From Solobacterium sp. (GTDB lineage Bacteria > Bacillota_I > Bacilli_A > Erysipelotrichales > Erysipelotrichaceae): a stretch of 59,342 nt of DNA. Within the stretch, counting starts at the first letter, position 1. Each line of letters starts with the position of its first letter. Shown in pieces: positions 16,402-25,487 of the stretch. The stretch is taken from NCBI GenBank assembly GCA_024693325.1, contig JAILLA010000081.1:1-59342 (forward strand). The letters run 5' to 3'. Below the pieces are notes generated by a model. It worked only from the letters and a program-made list of their open reading frames with translations. It made no database searches and had not been told where the DNA came from. The translations under genes were made by a program, and so were the position numbers.

Positions 16402-17853
16402 ATGGACAGAAAATTAATCCGAAATTACTTATATAACATCCTGTACCAGGTGGTGAAGATCATCCTGCCACTGCTGCTGGTGCCGTATACTTCGGTACAT
16501 GTAGGGGCGGAGACTCTGGGTATCTACAACTTTGCCGGTGCGATCATGAACTGGTTTATCCTGTTCGGCATTCTCGGCGTCAATACGTACGGGAACAGGC
16601 AGATCGCCAAGGTCAGGGACAACAAAGAGGAACTGAACAGGACATTCTTTGAAGTTTTTCTGATGCAGGTATGCAACATGATCCTGGCGGCCGCGGCGTA
16701 TTTTATCTATATACAGCTGACCGTAAAGGAGAATCTGTTCTTCTACAGGCTGACAGGTCTGACCATGCTGGCATCCATGCTCGACATCACATGGTTCTTT
16801 TACGGCATCGAGGATTTCAAGAAAGCCAGCATCCGCAACATCATCGTGAAATGTGTCGGTGTCGGCCTGATCTTCATGCTGGTCAAAACACCGGCTGATC
16901 TGTGGAAGTATATCCTGATCAATGTCGGGGCGGAACTGCTTGGCCAGGCGATCATGTTCGTCCAGCTGCGGCAGTACATCTCGTTTGAAAGAGTATCCCT
17001 GAAGGATGCTTATAAGCATCATTTCAAGTCAACTTTCCAGCTGTTTGTACCGACGATCGCGATCTCGGTATATACGATGCTCGACAAGACCATGGTAGGA
17101 TATCTGTATTCGGAAGAACACGTTACCTACTATCTGACGAGCATGAACATCGTCCAGATGTTCCTCTATTTCATCACCAGCATCGGCGCAGTGATGCTGC
17201 CGAGGGTGACCAATGTGTTCTACACATCGGAAGACGGGGACAAAAAGGCGCAGGCACTGATCGCGACAACGATGAAGATCGCCTGCATGCTTGCCTTCCC
17301 GATGTGCTTCGGAATGATGGCGATCGCTCCGAATTTCATCAGCTGGTATCTGCCGGCATGGTATCCGATCATTGCCAACCTGATCATGATGGGATGCCCG
17401 ATCATCATCTTTATCTCGATGTCGAATGTCACCGGGATCCAGTACATGGTCCCTACCGGCATGTATCAGCAGTACAGCACGTCCGTGATCGCAGGTTCAT
17501 TGATCAACTTTGCGGTCAATATCATGCTGATTCCGAGATACGGTGCATATGGAGCAGTCGTCGGAAGCCTGATCGCAGAATGTTCCGTCACCTCCATCCA
17601 GCTGTATCTGATCCGCAGAAAGGTACATCTCGGGTTCAGGAACCGTTCCTATCTGATCTATGCAGGCGGAGCTCTGATCATGTTTGCGTGTGTCATGGGA
17701 GCGGGACTGTATCTGCCTAAGAATATTCCCGGAACACTGGTCCAGGTCATGATCGGTGTCATCGTCTATGCCGGGATCATTCTCATCACCAGGGAAGAGC
17801 TTGCCATGAAAGTCATATCAAAGGTACTGAAAAGAGGAAATGCCAATGCCTGA
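16402..17853 (+). CDS. Wzx-like polysaccharide flippase
   Basis: This 483-residue protein has about twelve to fourteen transmembrane segments and the layout of Wzx/MOP-family flippases, which carry lipid-linked repeat units across the membrane. The N-terminus is typical: a basic start, NILYQVVKIILPLLLVPY, then GAETLGIYNFAGA near 33. The start is placed directly behind a -10 box with no ribosome binding site. The stop overlaps the next GT2 gene by eight bases. It is one of three flippases in the window, with those at 20884 and 36710. Confidence 0.92.
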   Translation: MDRKLIRNYLYNILYQVVKIILPLLLVPYTSVHVGAETLGIYNFAGAIMNWFILFGILGVNTYGNRQIAKVRDNKEELNRTFFEVFLMQVCNMILAAAAYFIYIQLTVKENLFFYRLTGLTMLASMLDITWFFYGIEDFKKASIRNIIVKCVGVGLIFMLVKTPADLWKYILINVGAELLGQAIMFVQLRQYISFERVSLKDAYKHHFKSTFQLFVPTIAISVYTMLDKTMVGYLYSEEHVTYYLTSMNIVQMFLYFITSIGAVMLPRVTNVFYTSEDGDKKAQALIATTMKIACMLAFPMCFGMMAIAPNFISWYLPAWYPIIANLIMMGCPIIIFISMSNVTGIQYMVPTGMYQQYSTSVIAGSLINFAVNIMLIPRYGAYGAVVGSLIAECSVTSIQLYLIRRKVHLGFRNRSYLIYAGGALIMFACVMGAGLYLPKNIPGTLVQVMIGVIVYAGIILITREELAMKVISKVLKRGNANA

Positions 17854-18832
17854 GATCAGTGTGGTCGTACCTGTATACAATGTCAGGGATTATCTGAGAA
17901 AGAATATCGAATCGATCCTCGCCCAGACGTTTACTGATTATGAGCTGATCCTCGTCAATGACGGATCGAAGGATGATTCTTTGTCGATCCTGCGTGAATA
18001 CGAACAGAAGGATGCCCGGATCACCGTGATCGATAAACCCAACGGAGGCCTGTCCGATGCGCGCAACGCGGGCATGGCGATCGCCTCCGGGAAGTATATC
18101 CAGTTCATCGACAGCGATGACTTTGTTGAACCGCAGCTGCTGGAAAAATGCTGGCGGAAGCTTGAAGAGACCGGTGCGGATATGGTCATCTTTGATATTT
18201 ACCAGTATTTCCTTGCGACAGGCAAAAAGGAGATCATTGCCAATACATATGACGGGTCCGGGATCTATTCCATCAGGACAGATCCTGAACTCATTGTCTC
18301 CATTCAGAACTGCGCATGGAACAAGATGTACAGGCTGTCACTGTTCAGGGACAATGAGATCATGTATCCATGGGGCTGCTATTACGAGGACCTCGGAACG
18401 ACATACAGGCTGCTTGCAAGATGTGATAAAGTAGCATTCATCAATGAACCGCTCTATGATTATCTGCAGGACAGACCCGGCAATATTACCCATCAGTTCA
18501 ATTTCTCCGTCTATCATGTGCTTGACATGGTGAAGCTTACATTGGATGATTATAAAAATCTCGGGATCTACGAAACATATTATGAAGAACTTAAATGTCT
18601 GGGTGCCAGGAATATCCTGGAATGCCTGAAAAAGACAAGGAACGTCAACGATAAAAAGATGACGGAAAAGTTCGTCCAGGTATGTTTCTGGTATATCAAA
18701 AACAACTGGCCGGAATTCCCGAAATGCAGATATCCGATACTGCGTGAAAAGAATGACTGGATCTATGCGAATGAGAGGATTCTCAGATTGTACCTGGCTT
18801 ACAGGAGAAGGAAGCTAGCGAAAGAGGTGTAA
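17846..18832 (+). CDS. GT2 family glycosyltransferase
   Basis: This 328-residue family 2 glycosyltransferase has ISVVVPVYNVRDYL, VNDGSKDDSLSIL near 36, PNGGLSDARNAG near 65 and FIDSDDFVEPQLL near 90. YYEDLGTTYRLL follows near 175. Two in-frame ATGs occur at 17840 and 17846. GAGGA at 17834-17838 is one base from the first but seven from the second, so I use 17846. The gene overlaps the flippase by eight bases and is followed one base later by another GT2, which indicates an operon. Donor and acceptor are unknown. Confidence 0.92.
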   Translation: MPEISVVVPVYNVRDYLRKNIESILAQTFTDYELILVNDGSKDDSLSILREYEQKDARITVIDKPNGGLSDARNAGMAIASGKYIQFIDSDDFVEPQLLEKCWRKLEETGADMVIFDIYQYFLATGKKEIIANTYDGSGIYSIRTDPELIVSIQNCAWNKMYRLSLFRDNEIMYPWGCYYEDLGTTYRLLARCDKVAFINEPLYDYLQDRPGNITHQFNFSVYHVLDMVKLTLDDYKNLGIYETYYEELKCLGARNILECLKKTRNVNDKKMTEKFVQVCFWYIKNNWPEFPKCRYPILREKNDWIYANERILRLYLAYRRRKLAKEV

Positions 18833-18833
18833 T

Positions 18834-19868
18834 ATGAAACAGGTTACTGTGATCGTACCGATCTACAATGTTGAAAAGTATCTTCGTACCTGCTTTGAAT
18901 CACTGAAGGCACAGACCTCGGATGAATTCGTCGTCATGGCAATTGATGACGGAACACCGGACGGATGCGGCAGGATCATTGATGAATACACGGCGGCCAA
19001 TCCCGGACTGATCACCGGAATCCATAAAGAGAACGGCGGATACGGTTCGGTCCTTGAGCTTGCAATCAAAACATGTACAACACCGTATTTCATGATCTGT
19101 GATCCGGATGATACGCTGGAGCCGAATGCTGTGGAGACACTGCTGAATATGGCCAGGGTATCCGGTGCTGATATTACAGTCGGCGCCAAGACGATCTTCC
19201 ATGAGAATGATCCTTCTACGGAATACGATCCTTCCTACAACACGGACTTTGCCGTGCTGAAAAAGAATACGGTATATAACCGTGATTCCGAGGACTTCAA
19301 TGATCTGTTCTTTATCGATCCGAGCCCGCATGCCAAGCTGTACAGGCGTACGCTTGCCGAGGGGATCAGCTTCCCTGAGAAGGTCGGGTATACGGACAAC
19401 CTGCTGTTCTACATCAGTCTTCTCAACAGTGAAAAGGTGATCTATACCGATGAAGCGCTGGCGAACTACCTTGTCAACCGGACAGGCAATACGATGACGG
19501 ATGTTTCCTTCAAGGCAATGAACGGCCAGATCCTGGTCTTCAAGTCCATCGTCGTACAGGCGGAACGTCTGAAGAACGTGCCTGATATGTACTGGTACCG
19601 TATGTTCGAAAGTTTCAAGTTCATGCTGTATCAGACAAGAAGAATGAACTGTGACGCGGATCAGTATGAGCAGACACTGGATTATCTGGAAACATTCCTG
19701 AAGCTGCTTGTGCCGCACGGCAGACAGATCGCACCGCTGTACAGGAAATACTCCAAAAACGGAGCGATCGAAAAGGTCAGGGATGAGATGATGATGGGCC
19801 CTGCAACGATGCATATGGGCTTCGTGCAGATCAAAAAGAAGCTGATGAAGGAGTTCAGTGAGCGTTAA
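18834..19868 (+). CDS. GT2 family glycosyltransferase (divergent)
   Basis: This 344-residue family 2 glycosyltransferase begins VTVIVPIYNVEKYL and has IDDGTPDGCGRII near 36. The NGGYGSVLELAI block near 67 replaces the usual NGGLSDARN, and MICDPDDTLEP near 84 holds the acidic metal site. VGYTDNLLFY near 180 takes the place of the WYED motif. This variant is common among transferases in Firmicute surface-glycan loci. AAAGAGGTG lies a few bases before the ATG, one base after the previous stop. Confidence 0.9.
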   Translation: MKQVTVIVPIYNVEKYLRTCFESLKAQTSDEFVVMAIDDGTPDGCGRIIDEYTAANPGLITGIHKENGGYGSVLELAIKTCTTPYFMICDPDDTLEPNAVETLLNMARVSGADITVGAKTIFHENDPSTEYDPSYNTDFAVLKKNTVYNRDSEDFNDLFFIDPSPHAKLYRRTLAEGISFPEKVGYTDNLLFYISLLNSEKVIYTDEALANYLVNRTGNTMTDVSFKAMNGQILVFKSIVVQAERLKNVPDMYWYRMFESFKFMLYQTRRMNCDADQYEQTLDYLETFLKLLVPHGRQIAPLYRKYSKNGAIEKVRDEMMMGPATMHMGFVQIKKKLMKEFSER

Positions 19869-19886
19869 AATACATGATGCAGTTCA

Positions 19887-19895
19887 TGCTATAAT
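19887..19895 (+). promoter_or_regulatory. Extended -10 promoter before the GT2 gene at 19905
   Basis: TGC-TATAAT (hexamer 19890-19895) ends nine bases before the ATG at 19905. GAGGT at 19896-19900 looks like a ribosome binding site. It would be upstream of a start site about 7 bases from the -10, so it may only serve read-through transcripts. Confidence 0.55.
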
Positions 19896-19904
19896 GAGGT
19901 GCAT

Positions 19905-20870
19905 ATGATAAACAGAGTAAAACTGTCGGTGATCGTACCGATGTACAATGTGAAGGATTATGTTGGTGAATGCCTGGATTCCCTGCGTGCCCAGACACTG
20001 CGTGACATGGAAGTCATTATGGTGGATGACGGGGCAACGGATGAAACGGCAGAGATCGCTGCAGCTTATGCTGAGGCTGATCCGGAACATTTCCGGCTGG
20101 TCCATAAAACAAACGGCGGTCTGTCGGATGCCAGAAACTACGGCCTGCAGTATGTCAGGGGCGAGTATATCGCGTTCCTGGACAGCGATGATTTCGTGGA
20201 GCCGTCATTGTACGAAAAGCTTGTAAAGCTGATGGATGAAGGCTGTGACGCGGCTGTCACGGACATCGAATACTGGTACACCGATCCCGCAAAGCGGTTT
20301 GTCATGAAAGGCCTGACAGACTGGCAGGCAGATACCGTACAGAAGCGGGCAATGCTGTCGCCGATGTTTGCCTGGAATAAGATCTACAGGGCAGCATGGT
20401 TCCTTGAAAAAGGACTGAGATACCCGCTCAATACATGGTATGAGGACATCCCGGTCACAACGATGATCTTTGCCGGGGCAGAGAAGATCGGTTATCTGGA
20501 GGAATGCCTGATCCACTACAGACAGCGTGAAGGCAGCATCATGTCCAGCAATTCCAGTCCCAGGGTCAAAGAGATCTTCGGGATCATGGAACTGGTCAGG
20601 AACAACTTTGCAAAGGCAGGTCTCAGCGGTCTGTATCAGGACGAACTCGAGTACCTTCATATCGAACATTTACGTCTCTACGGGATGTTTCGGTTCATCC
20701 GCTCCCCGTATACAAAAGAACTGTATGAAATGACCCGGCAGGTGATGAAGGAAAACTATCCCGGCTGGAAACACAACAGATATCTTTCCAACCTGAATCT
20801 GAAAAACAGGATCTTCCTGCAGTGCTACAGTCCTGCCACAGCATGGCTGTTCAACAGGGTGATCCGTTGA
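19905..20870 (+). CDS. GT2 family glycosyltransferase
   Basis: This 321-residue family 2 glycosyltransferase has LSVIVPMYNVKDYV, VDDGATDET near 40, TNGGLSDARNYG near 68, FLDSDDFVEPSLY near 92 and WYEDIPVTTM near 175. A GTG at 19899 is in frame, but the ATG at 19905 fits the family N-terminus better. An extended -10 lies just upstream, so the gene can be read on its own short or leaderless mRNA as well as from the operon. It resembles the enzymes at 4751 and 17846, suggesting duplication. AAAGGAG for the next gene spans its stop codon. Confidence 0.9.
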   Translation: MINRVKLSVIVPMYNVKDYVGECLDSLRAQTLRDMEVIMVDDGATDETAEIAAAYAEADPEHFRLVHKTNGGLSDARNYGLQYVRGEYIAFLDSDDFVEPSLYEKLVKLMDEGCDAAVTDIEYWYTDPAKRFVMKGLTDWQADTVQKRAMLSPMFAWNKIYRAAWFLEKGLRYPLNTWYEDIPVTTMIFAGAEKIGYLEECLIHYRQREGSIMSSNSSPRVKEIFGIMELVRNNFAKAGLSGLYQDELEYLHIEHLRLYGMFRFIRSPYTKELYEMTRQVMKENYPGWKHNRYLSNLNLKNRIFLQCYSPATAWLFNRVIR

Positions 20871-20883
20871 AAGGAGCGCACTT

Positions 20884-22413
20884 ACGCGTACACGGTATTC
20901 ATTTTACAACTTCATAGTCAGCACGATCGCGGCGGTCATTCTGCCCCTTGTAGGGGTGATCAAGGTCCGTCTTTTCATCGACTTCTACGGAAGCGGTCTG
21001 AACGGTCTGCAGCTGACGATGGCACAGGTGATTACCTTCCTGAATATCTGTGAAATGGCTTATTCCCTGGCGTTCCGCCAGCTGCTGTTCAAGCCTCTGG
21101 CAGAAAATGACAGGAATGAAGTGCTGAAGATCTACCGCGGGGCTGTCAACATATTCCGGAAGACCGGAATGGCAGTGCTGGCGGCAGGCATCATCATCTC
21201 GTTCGTATTCCCGTTCTTTGCGGAATCCCCGCTGGATTACTGGAAAACTGTCGGCATGTTCGTGGTGCTGATGGCACCGTACGGGATCTCTTATTTCCTG
21301 ATGGGTCCCAACTTCGTGATCATGGCTGATCAGAAGGAGTACCGCATCAGTATCTGGATCCAGACATTCTCGATCCTGCGAATGATCCTGATGGTGGCTG
21401 TGATCCGCATGAAGCTTCCGTTCTACTGGATCCTCCTCATTGAAGGCGGCAATATCCTGATCGCCAATACGACAGCCAGAAGGATCGCCATGAAGGCATA
21501 TCCCTGGCTGAAGGATGCGGATCAGGCAGAAGCTGACCCGAGCTTCGGGAAGCGCGCGAAATACGCGATCGTCCAGAGACTGTCCGAGCTTGCGACAACA
21601 CAGACCGACAACATCGTCATCACAGCTTTCATGGGCTATGCGATGACCTCCGTATTCGGAAGCTACAGCTATCTGACGGACAATATTTCCAAGATCACCC
21701 AGACGATGGTGCAGTCACCGATGAACAGCTTCGGAAACCTGTTCAATGATGAACGTGCCGATAAATATGAAGTCTTTACGGAATTCTTCAACTTCGCGAC
21801 ATATGTTTCGACGATCGTAGCGGTATGTATCTTTATCGCCATGCCGCAGTTTATCCATATCTGGCTGAACAAGCCTGAGTATGAGGTATCCGTACCCATC
21901 TGTCTTGCATTCTCGCTGAATATCTTCTATATGACGATGCGTCAGCCTGTCATCATTGCGCGTGACGCAAACGGGCTGTACGTCAACGCCAAAAACAACG
22001 CTTACCTGCTTGCAGTCTCCAAGGTCGTGCTGTCAGTGCTCCTGATACAGAAGTTCGGCCTGCTGGGTGTGATCCTTGCGACACTGATCACCAGCTGGAC
22101 GGTAGACTTCCTGTACAACCCGAGACTGGTATATGACAATGTATTCAGGCTTCCGAGCTGGCGCTACTATGCGATGGTAGCTTCCAGGCTCGGCATCGCG
22201 CTCGCCCTTGGCGGGACAGGCTACATGGTATGGAACAGATTCATGCCGTATATCACCTCATCAACACTGCATCTGCTCATCAGCATCCTCGTCATGGGTG
22301 TCATCGTTGTATGCATTACGACGACCATCTATGCGTGCGCATACCGTTCATTCCGCAGACTGTTTGTCAGGATCAGGAATATTCTTTCCAGAAGAGCAGC
22401 ATCACGTTCATGA
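20884..22413 (+). CDS. Wzx-like flippase with apparent ACG start
   Basis: This MOP/Wzx-family flippase has about twelve or more membrane segments. The frame is open from 20863. The N-terminus RTRYSFYNFIVSTI, then VRLFIDFYGSGLNGLQ, matches the usual start of this family, so the protein must begin near 20884. The codon there is ACG, placed seven bases after AAGGAG (20871-20876) exactly where ATG would be expected. No ATG, GTG or TTG occurs in frame upstream of the GTG at 20956. That GTG has no ribosome binding site and would remove most of the first helix. From 20884 the product is about 509 residues, a normal length. Either ACG initiates or the start has mutated. Confidence 0.75.
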   Translation, partial: TRTRYSFYNFIVSTIAAVILPLVGVIKVRLFIDFYGSGLNGLQLTMAQVITFLNICEMAYSLAFRQLLFKPLAENDRNEVLKIYRGAVNIFRKTGMAVLAAGIIISFVFPFFAESPLDYWKTVGMFVVLMAPYGISYFLMGPNFVIMADQKEYRISIWIQTFSILRMILMVAVIRMKLPFYWILLIEGGNILIANTTARRIAMKAYPWLKDADQAEADPSFGKRAKYAIVQRLSELATTQTDNIVITAFMGYAMTSVFGSYSYLTDNISKITQTMVQSPMNSFGNLFNDERADKYEVFTEFFNFATYVSTIVAVCIFIAMPQFIHIWLNKPEYEVSVPICLAFSLNIFYMTMRQPVIIARDANGLYVNAKNNAYLLAVSKVVLSVLLIQKFGLLGVILATLITSWTVDFLYNPRLVYDNVFRLPSWRYYAMVASRLGIALALGGTGYMVWNRFMPYITSSTLHLLISILVMGVIVVCITTTIYACAYRSFRRLFVRIRNILSRRAASRS

Positions 22414-22472
22414 TCATCACATCATTGCAGGGAGGAACGCCCGCGAGGCTTTCTTTCCTGCGATGTTTTCGT

Positions 22473-22478
22473 TATAAT
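22473..22478 (+). promoter_or_regulatory. -10 box giving a leaderless lipoprotein mRNA
   Basis: TATAAT (22473-22478) lies eight bases before the ATG at 22487 and no ribosome binding site intervenes. TTTCTT at 22450-22455 is a weak -35 at 17-base spacing. Confidence 0.6.
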
Positions 22479-22486
22479 GAATCCGT

Positions 22487-23113
22487 ATGAAAAAACTGTT
22501 GATATCACTGCTGGCACTGTCTCTGCTGAGTGGATGCAGCCTGGCAGGAGAAGAAATAACGACCATAACAAACAGCGATGACCATTTCGGTCCGTATATC
22601 AACATCAGTGTATTTGAGTATACGACACCGGTCGGACATCCCGTTGATTTTTCCAATGTCACGGGATATGACGACGTAGACGGTCTGATGCCTGTATCTG
22701 TGATCGGCTATATCAATTACAACAAGCCGGGGGACTATTCGCTGGTCATTTCCTGCAGCGATACATCCGGCAATGAAACACAGGTGACCGTCACGATCCA
22801 TGTCGTCGAGTCCTATATGCCTACGGCAGAACCGACAGCGGTGCCTGAGACTACGCCCGAGCCTGAGGAAAAGGGCTGCTCTGTTCCGGATATCATCGAT
22901 CCGGGCATGCCGTGCAAAGCTGTGCTTGACGATACGATCAGCCAGTATGACCTGCTTTACGAAGGTGAAGAATGGCATCAGATCTGCATCAATGCGGCAG
23001 CTGATACAGGCGCCTGTGAGGAAGTCTTTACAAATGACGGGACGTTCTGGGGCTATGGCGTCATACGTGTTGTTGAACAGGAAGAAGAAACAGAAGAAAC
23101 CGGGAACAACTGA
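22487..23113 (+). CDS. Lipoprotein with Ig-like domain
   Basis: This 208-residue protein starts with a lipoprotein signal (MKKLLISLL...) and lipobox LSGC, giving lipidated Cys17. An Ig-like beta domain of the DUF5011/HYR type lies at about residues 35-110, with FSNVTGYDDVDGL, YNKPGDYSL and SDTSGNETQVTVTI. It is followed by a Thr/Pro/Glu-rich linker (about 112-130) and a C-terminal part with four Cys residues, ending in a Glu-rich tail. It is probably anchored outside the membrane and may bind a wall component. The ATG is directly behind a -10 box. The stop codon lies within the loop of a terminator hairpin. Confidence 0.85.
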   Translation: MKKLLISLLALSLLSGCSLAGEEITTITNSDDHFGPYINISVFEYTTPVGHPVDFSNVTGYDDVDGLMPVSVIGYINYNKPGDYSLVISCSDTSGNETQVTVTIHVVESYMPTAEPTAVPETTPEPEEKGCSVPDIIDPGMPCKAVLDDTISQYDLLYEGEEWHQICINAAADTGACEEVFTNDGTFWGYGVIRVVEQEEETEETGNN

Positions 23114-23124
23114 TCCCGGGTTTT
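23100..23124 (+). terminator. Terminator overlapping the lipoprotein stop
   Basis: CCGGGA (23100-23105) pairs with TCCCGG (23114-23119), followed by GTTTTC. The TGA stop at 23111-23113 is in the loop, so the last codons form the 5' arm. Confidence 0.65.
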
Positions 23125-23140
23125 CTTTGGGGGAGGACTT

Positions 23141-24337
23141 ATGAAGCATGTAGTGATCTCCGATCAGGGTGCTGAATACCAGCGCAGAGGACAGGCGTGG
23201 ATGTATGCCAGCAATCTTGTACGGATGGATGAGGATATTGAAAACGGGGAACCGGTGGAGATCCTGACAGAAGCCGGGGAGTATCTCGGAACCGGTCTTG
23301 TATCCCTGAACAGCCATATCCTGGTGCGTATCCTGAGCAGGGACCGTTCCCTGCCGGTCGATGAGACGCTCTTCAGGAAACGCATCCGGGAAGCTTATGA
23401 ATTCCGCAGGACAGCAGAACCGGATAATCCCGATAACTGCAGGCTTATTTTCGGAGAAGCAGACCTTCTGCCGGGATTCCTGGCTGACCGGTACAATGAT
23501 GTGATCGTAACTCAGATCAGTTCATACGGCATGGAACAGCGCAAGGACATGCTGTACAGGATCCTGCTGGAAGAACTGGCGGCGGATCACCAGGTCATCA
23601 ATGCGGTGTATGAACGCAATGATGTGAAGATCAGGCAGAAAGAAGGCCTGAGCCTGTATAAAGGCTTCTGGAAGGGCGTCAGCCATGAGACGAAGATCGT
23701 GATCAATGAGAACGGACTGAAGCTGAACGTAGACTTTGAAAATGGGCAGAAGACAGGCTATTTCCTCGATCAGAAGTCAAACCGGCTGCTGATTCGGCGT
23801 GCCGCCCGGGGCAAGCGTGTGCTGGACTGCTTCACGCATACCGGAGGATTCGCGCTGAATGCCGCGTACGGGAATGCCGCACATGTCACAGCGGTAGATG
23901 TTTCGGAAACAGCGCTGCAGCAGGGAAGGGCGAATGCCAGACTGAACGGACTGACCAATGTCGAGTTCGTACAGGCAGACGTGTTTGATTACCTGAAAAC
24001 ATGCACGCCCGGATCATTCGACCTGATCATCCTGGATCCGCCGGCATTTACAAAGTCACGCCGCACGGTCGACCATGCATATCATGGCTACCAGCAGATC
24101 AACCTGGATGCGATGAACCTCCTGAAACAAAACCACGGGTATCTGGCAACATGCAGCTGCAGCAGATATATGGAAACAGCGCTGTTTGAACAGATGCTGA
24201 AAGAGACCGCCGCAAAAGCAGGGGTCATCCTGAAGCAGGTCAGTGTTTCCCAGCAGAACGCAGACCATCCGGTATTATGGACGATGGATGAAACATCCTA
24301 TCTGAAATTCTATCTCTTCCAGATCATGACAATATGA
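23141..24337 (+). CDS. RlmI-family 23S rRNA (cytosine-C5) methyltransferase
   Basis: This 398-residue protein has the RlmI/YccW layout. An N-terminal PUA-like domain (about 1-75) is followed by a linking domain with PGFLADRYNDVIVTQISSYGME near 110 and a C-terminal Rossmann methyltransferase. Motifs are KTGYFLDQKSNR near 205, the SAM site VLDCFTHTGGFALNAA near 227-242 and DLIILDPPAFTKS near 290-302. C in TCSCSRY near 335 is the expected nucleophile region. The family methylates C5 of a cytosine in 23S rRNA (C1962 in E. coli). GGGGAGG precedes the ATG. A terminator separates it from the lipoprotein, and it converges on the minus-strand gene. Confidence 0.92.
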   Translation: MKHVVISDQGAEYQRRGQAWMYASNLVRMDEDIENGEPVEILTEAGEYLGTGLVSLNSHILVRILSRDRSLPVDETLFRKRIREAYEFRRTAEPDNPDNCRLIFGEADLLPGFLADRYNDVIVTQISSYGMEQRKDMLYRILLEELAADHQVINAVYERNDVKIRQKEGLSLYKGFWKGVSHETKIVINENGLKLNVDFENGQKTGYFLDQKSNRLLIRRAARGKRVLDCFTHTGGFALNAAYGNAAHVTAVDVSETALQQGRANARLNGLTNVEFVQADVFDYLKTCTPGSFDLIILDPPAFTKSRRTVDHAYHGYQQINLDAMNLLKQNHGYLATCSCSRYMETALFEQMLKETAAKAGVILKQVSVSQQNADHPVLWTMDETSYLKFYLFQIMTI

Positions 24338-24374
24338 AAACACAGGCACCGGGTCATTCCGGTGCCTGTGCTGT
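24337..24374. terminator. Convergent terminator hairpin
   Basis: CACAGGCACCGG (24341-24352) and CCGGTGCCTGTG (24359-24370) form a perfect 12-bp stem with a 6-base loop. On the minus strand it is followed by TTTT, so it mainly ends the minus-strand operon. It may also slow rlmI transcription. Confidence 0.85.
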
Positions 24375-24383
24375 TGATCTAAT

Positions 24384-25487
24384 CTACTCTGTAACGTCTA
24401 CATCAACGGAATCGCTGATGATCGCCATGTTGAGCAGCTTCCAGTAATTCTGTCCGTTCTTCACGAAGAACATCTGGTAGGCCTGGCTGTATGTACCTGT
24501 GACATCGTCCGCGATCAGCTTGTAGTCGAATGAGATCGTTCCGATGAATGCGGTATCCCCGAAGGGAAGCAGATCGTATACTTTGACATTCTCGAACTGG
24601 ATGGAGTCGTGGTCTGTGACCCAGGAGTTATCGAATGTACTGACGAAATCATAGAAGCTCGTTCCCGGATACAGGCGGGATGTGATGCCGTATCTCGTAC
24701 CGTCCCTGGTAACGAATTTGCAGTACGCTACAGCCGTATCGTACATGTTTTCGGCAAACTCATCACCCTGTTCGGAAGTGGGCTTCCTGCCGATGTAATA
24801 GCTCTGTGAGGTGTAGTCCCTGACAACGACCGTATCCGCCGTAGCCGGCTTCACATCAGGCTCCCCGACCAGGGAACTGATCGGATACCGCGTGACTTCC
24901 GGGATCCTGTAAGCCAGTTCATATCCGTCAAACGCTGCCGGGATCTGACCTTCATCGTGCCGGTATGAACTGTCGACCGGAACGCTGTTGATCGTGAATA
25001 CAAGAGAATCCTCAAGCACATCGAAGTCAAACGGCGTGGTCGAACCGATCGTACGGACATGCCATACATCCGAGCTGTCCGTTCTGCGCAGTTCCAGCGC
25101 TGCCATGACGTAGTAGTCATAGTGGACTTCATAATACTCCGAGTTGCCGTCGGCATACTGGAAGGAGTATTTCATATCAGATGTCTTCCTGCCGGTATAG
25201 ATCGACTTCAGGTATTCGATATATGCTTCTCTGGAATTCAGCTCCGTATAATAGCGGCAGTCCTGATTATATATTTCGTCCCATTCTTCATTTTCGATCA
25301 TTTTGAAATATGAACTGATCGCACCGTTGATGCTGTGTTCCTCGTAGCGCTCAAGCCAGAACCACAGATAACCGAGTGCGGCGCCGCATATAATGACAAG
25401 CGAGAACCAGAAGGCAGTCAGATGTTTGTAGAACCTGACAGCTCTTTGTCTGGCTGATCCTTTTCCTGTACTTACTTCACGAGCCAT
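24384..25487 (-). CDS. Membrane-anchored protein of unknown function
   Basis: This 367-residue protein has a basic N-terminus, one membrane helix (about residues 30-52) and a large extracellular part. The segment after the helix, with ISSYFKMIENEEWDEIY and EAYIEYLKSIY, followed by sheet-forming stretches rich in Tyr, resembles NTF2-like domains that occur on Firmicute envelope proteins. A similar unit may repeat in the C-terminal half (YDTAVAYCKFVTRDGTRYG). The family is not recognised. It overlaps the phosphodiester glycosidase gene by 16 bases, so the two are cotranscribed. Confidence 0.78.
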   Translation of the reverse strand: MAREVSTGKGSARQRAVRFYKHLTAFWFSLVIICGAALGYLWFWLERYEEHSINGAISSYFKMIENEEWDEIYNQDCRYYTELNSREAYIEYLKSIYTGRKTSDMKYSFQYADGNSEYYEVHYDYYVMAALELRRTDSSDVWHVRTIGSTTPFDFDVLEDSLVFTINSVPVDSSYRHDEGQIPAAFDGYELAYRIPEVTRYPISSLVGEPDVKPATADTVVVRDYTSQSYYIGRKPTSEQGDEFAENMYDTAVAYCKFVTRDGTRYGITSRLYPGTSFYDFVSTFDNSWVTDHDSIQFENVKVYDLLPFGDTAFIGTISFDYKLIADDVTGTYSQAYQMFFVKNGQNYWKLLNMAIISDSVDVDVTE

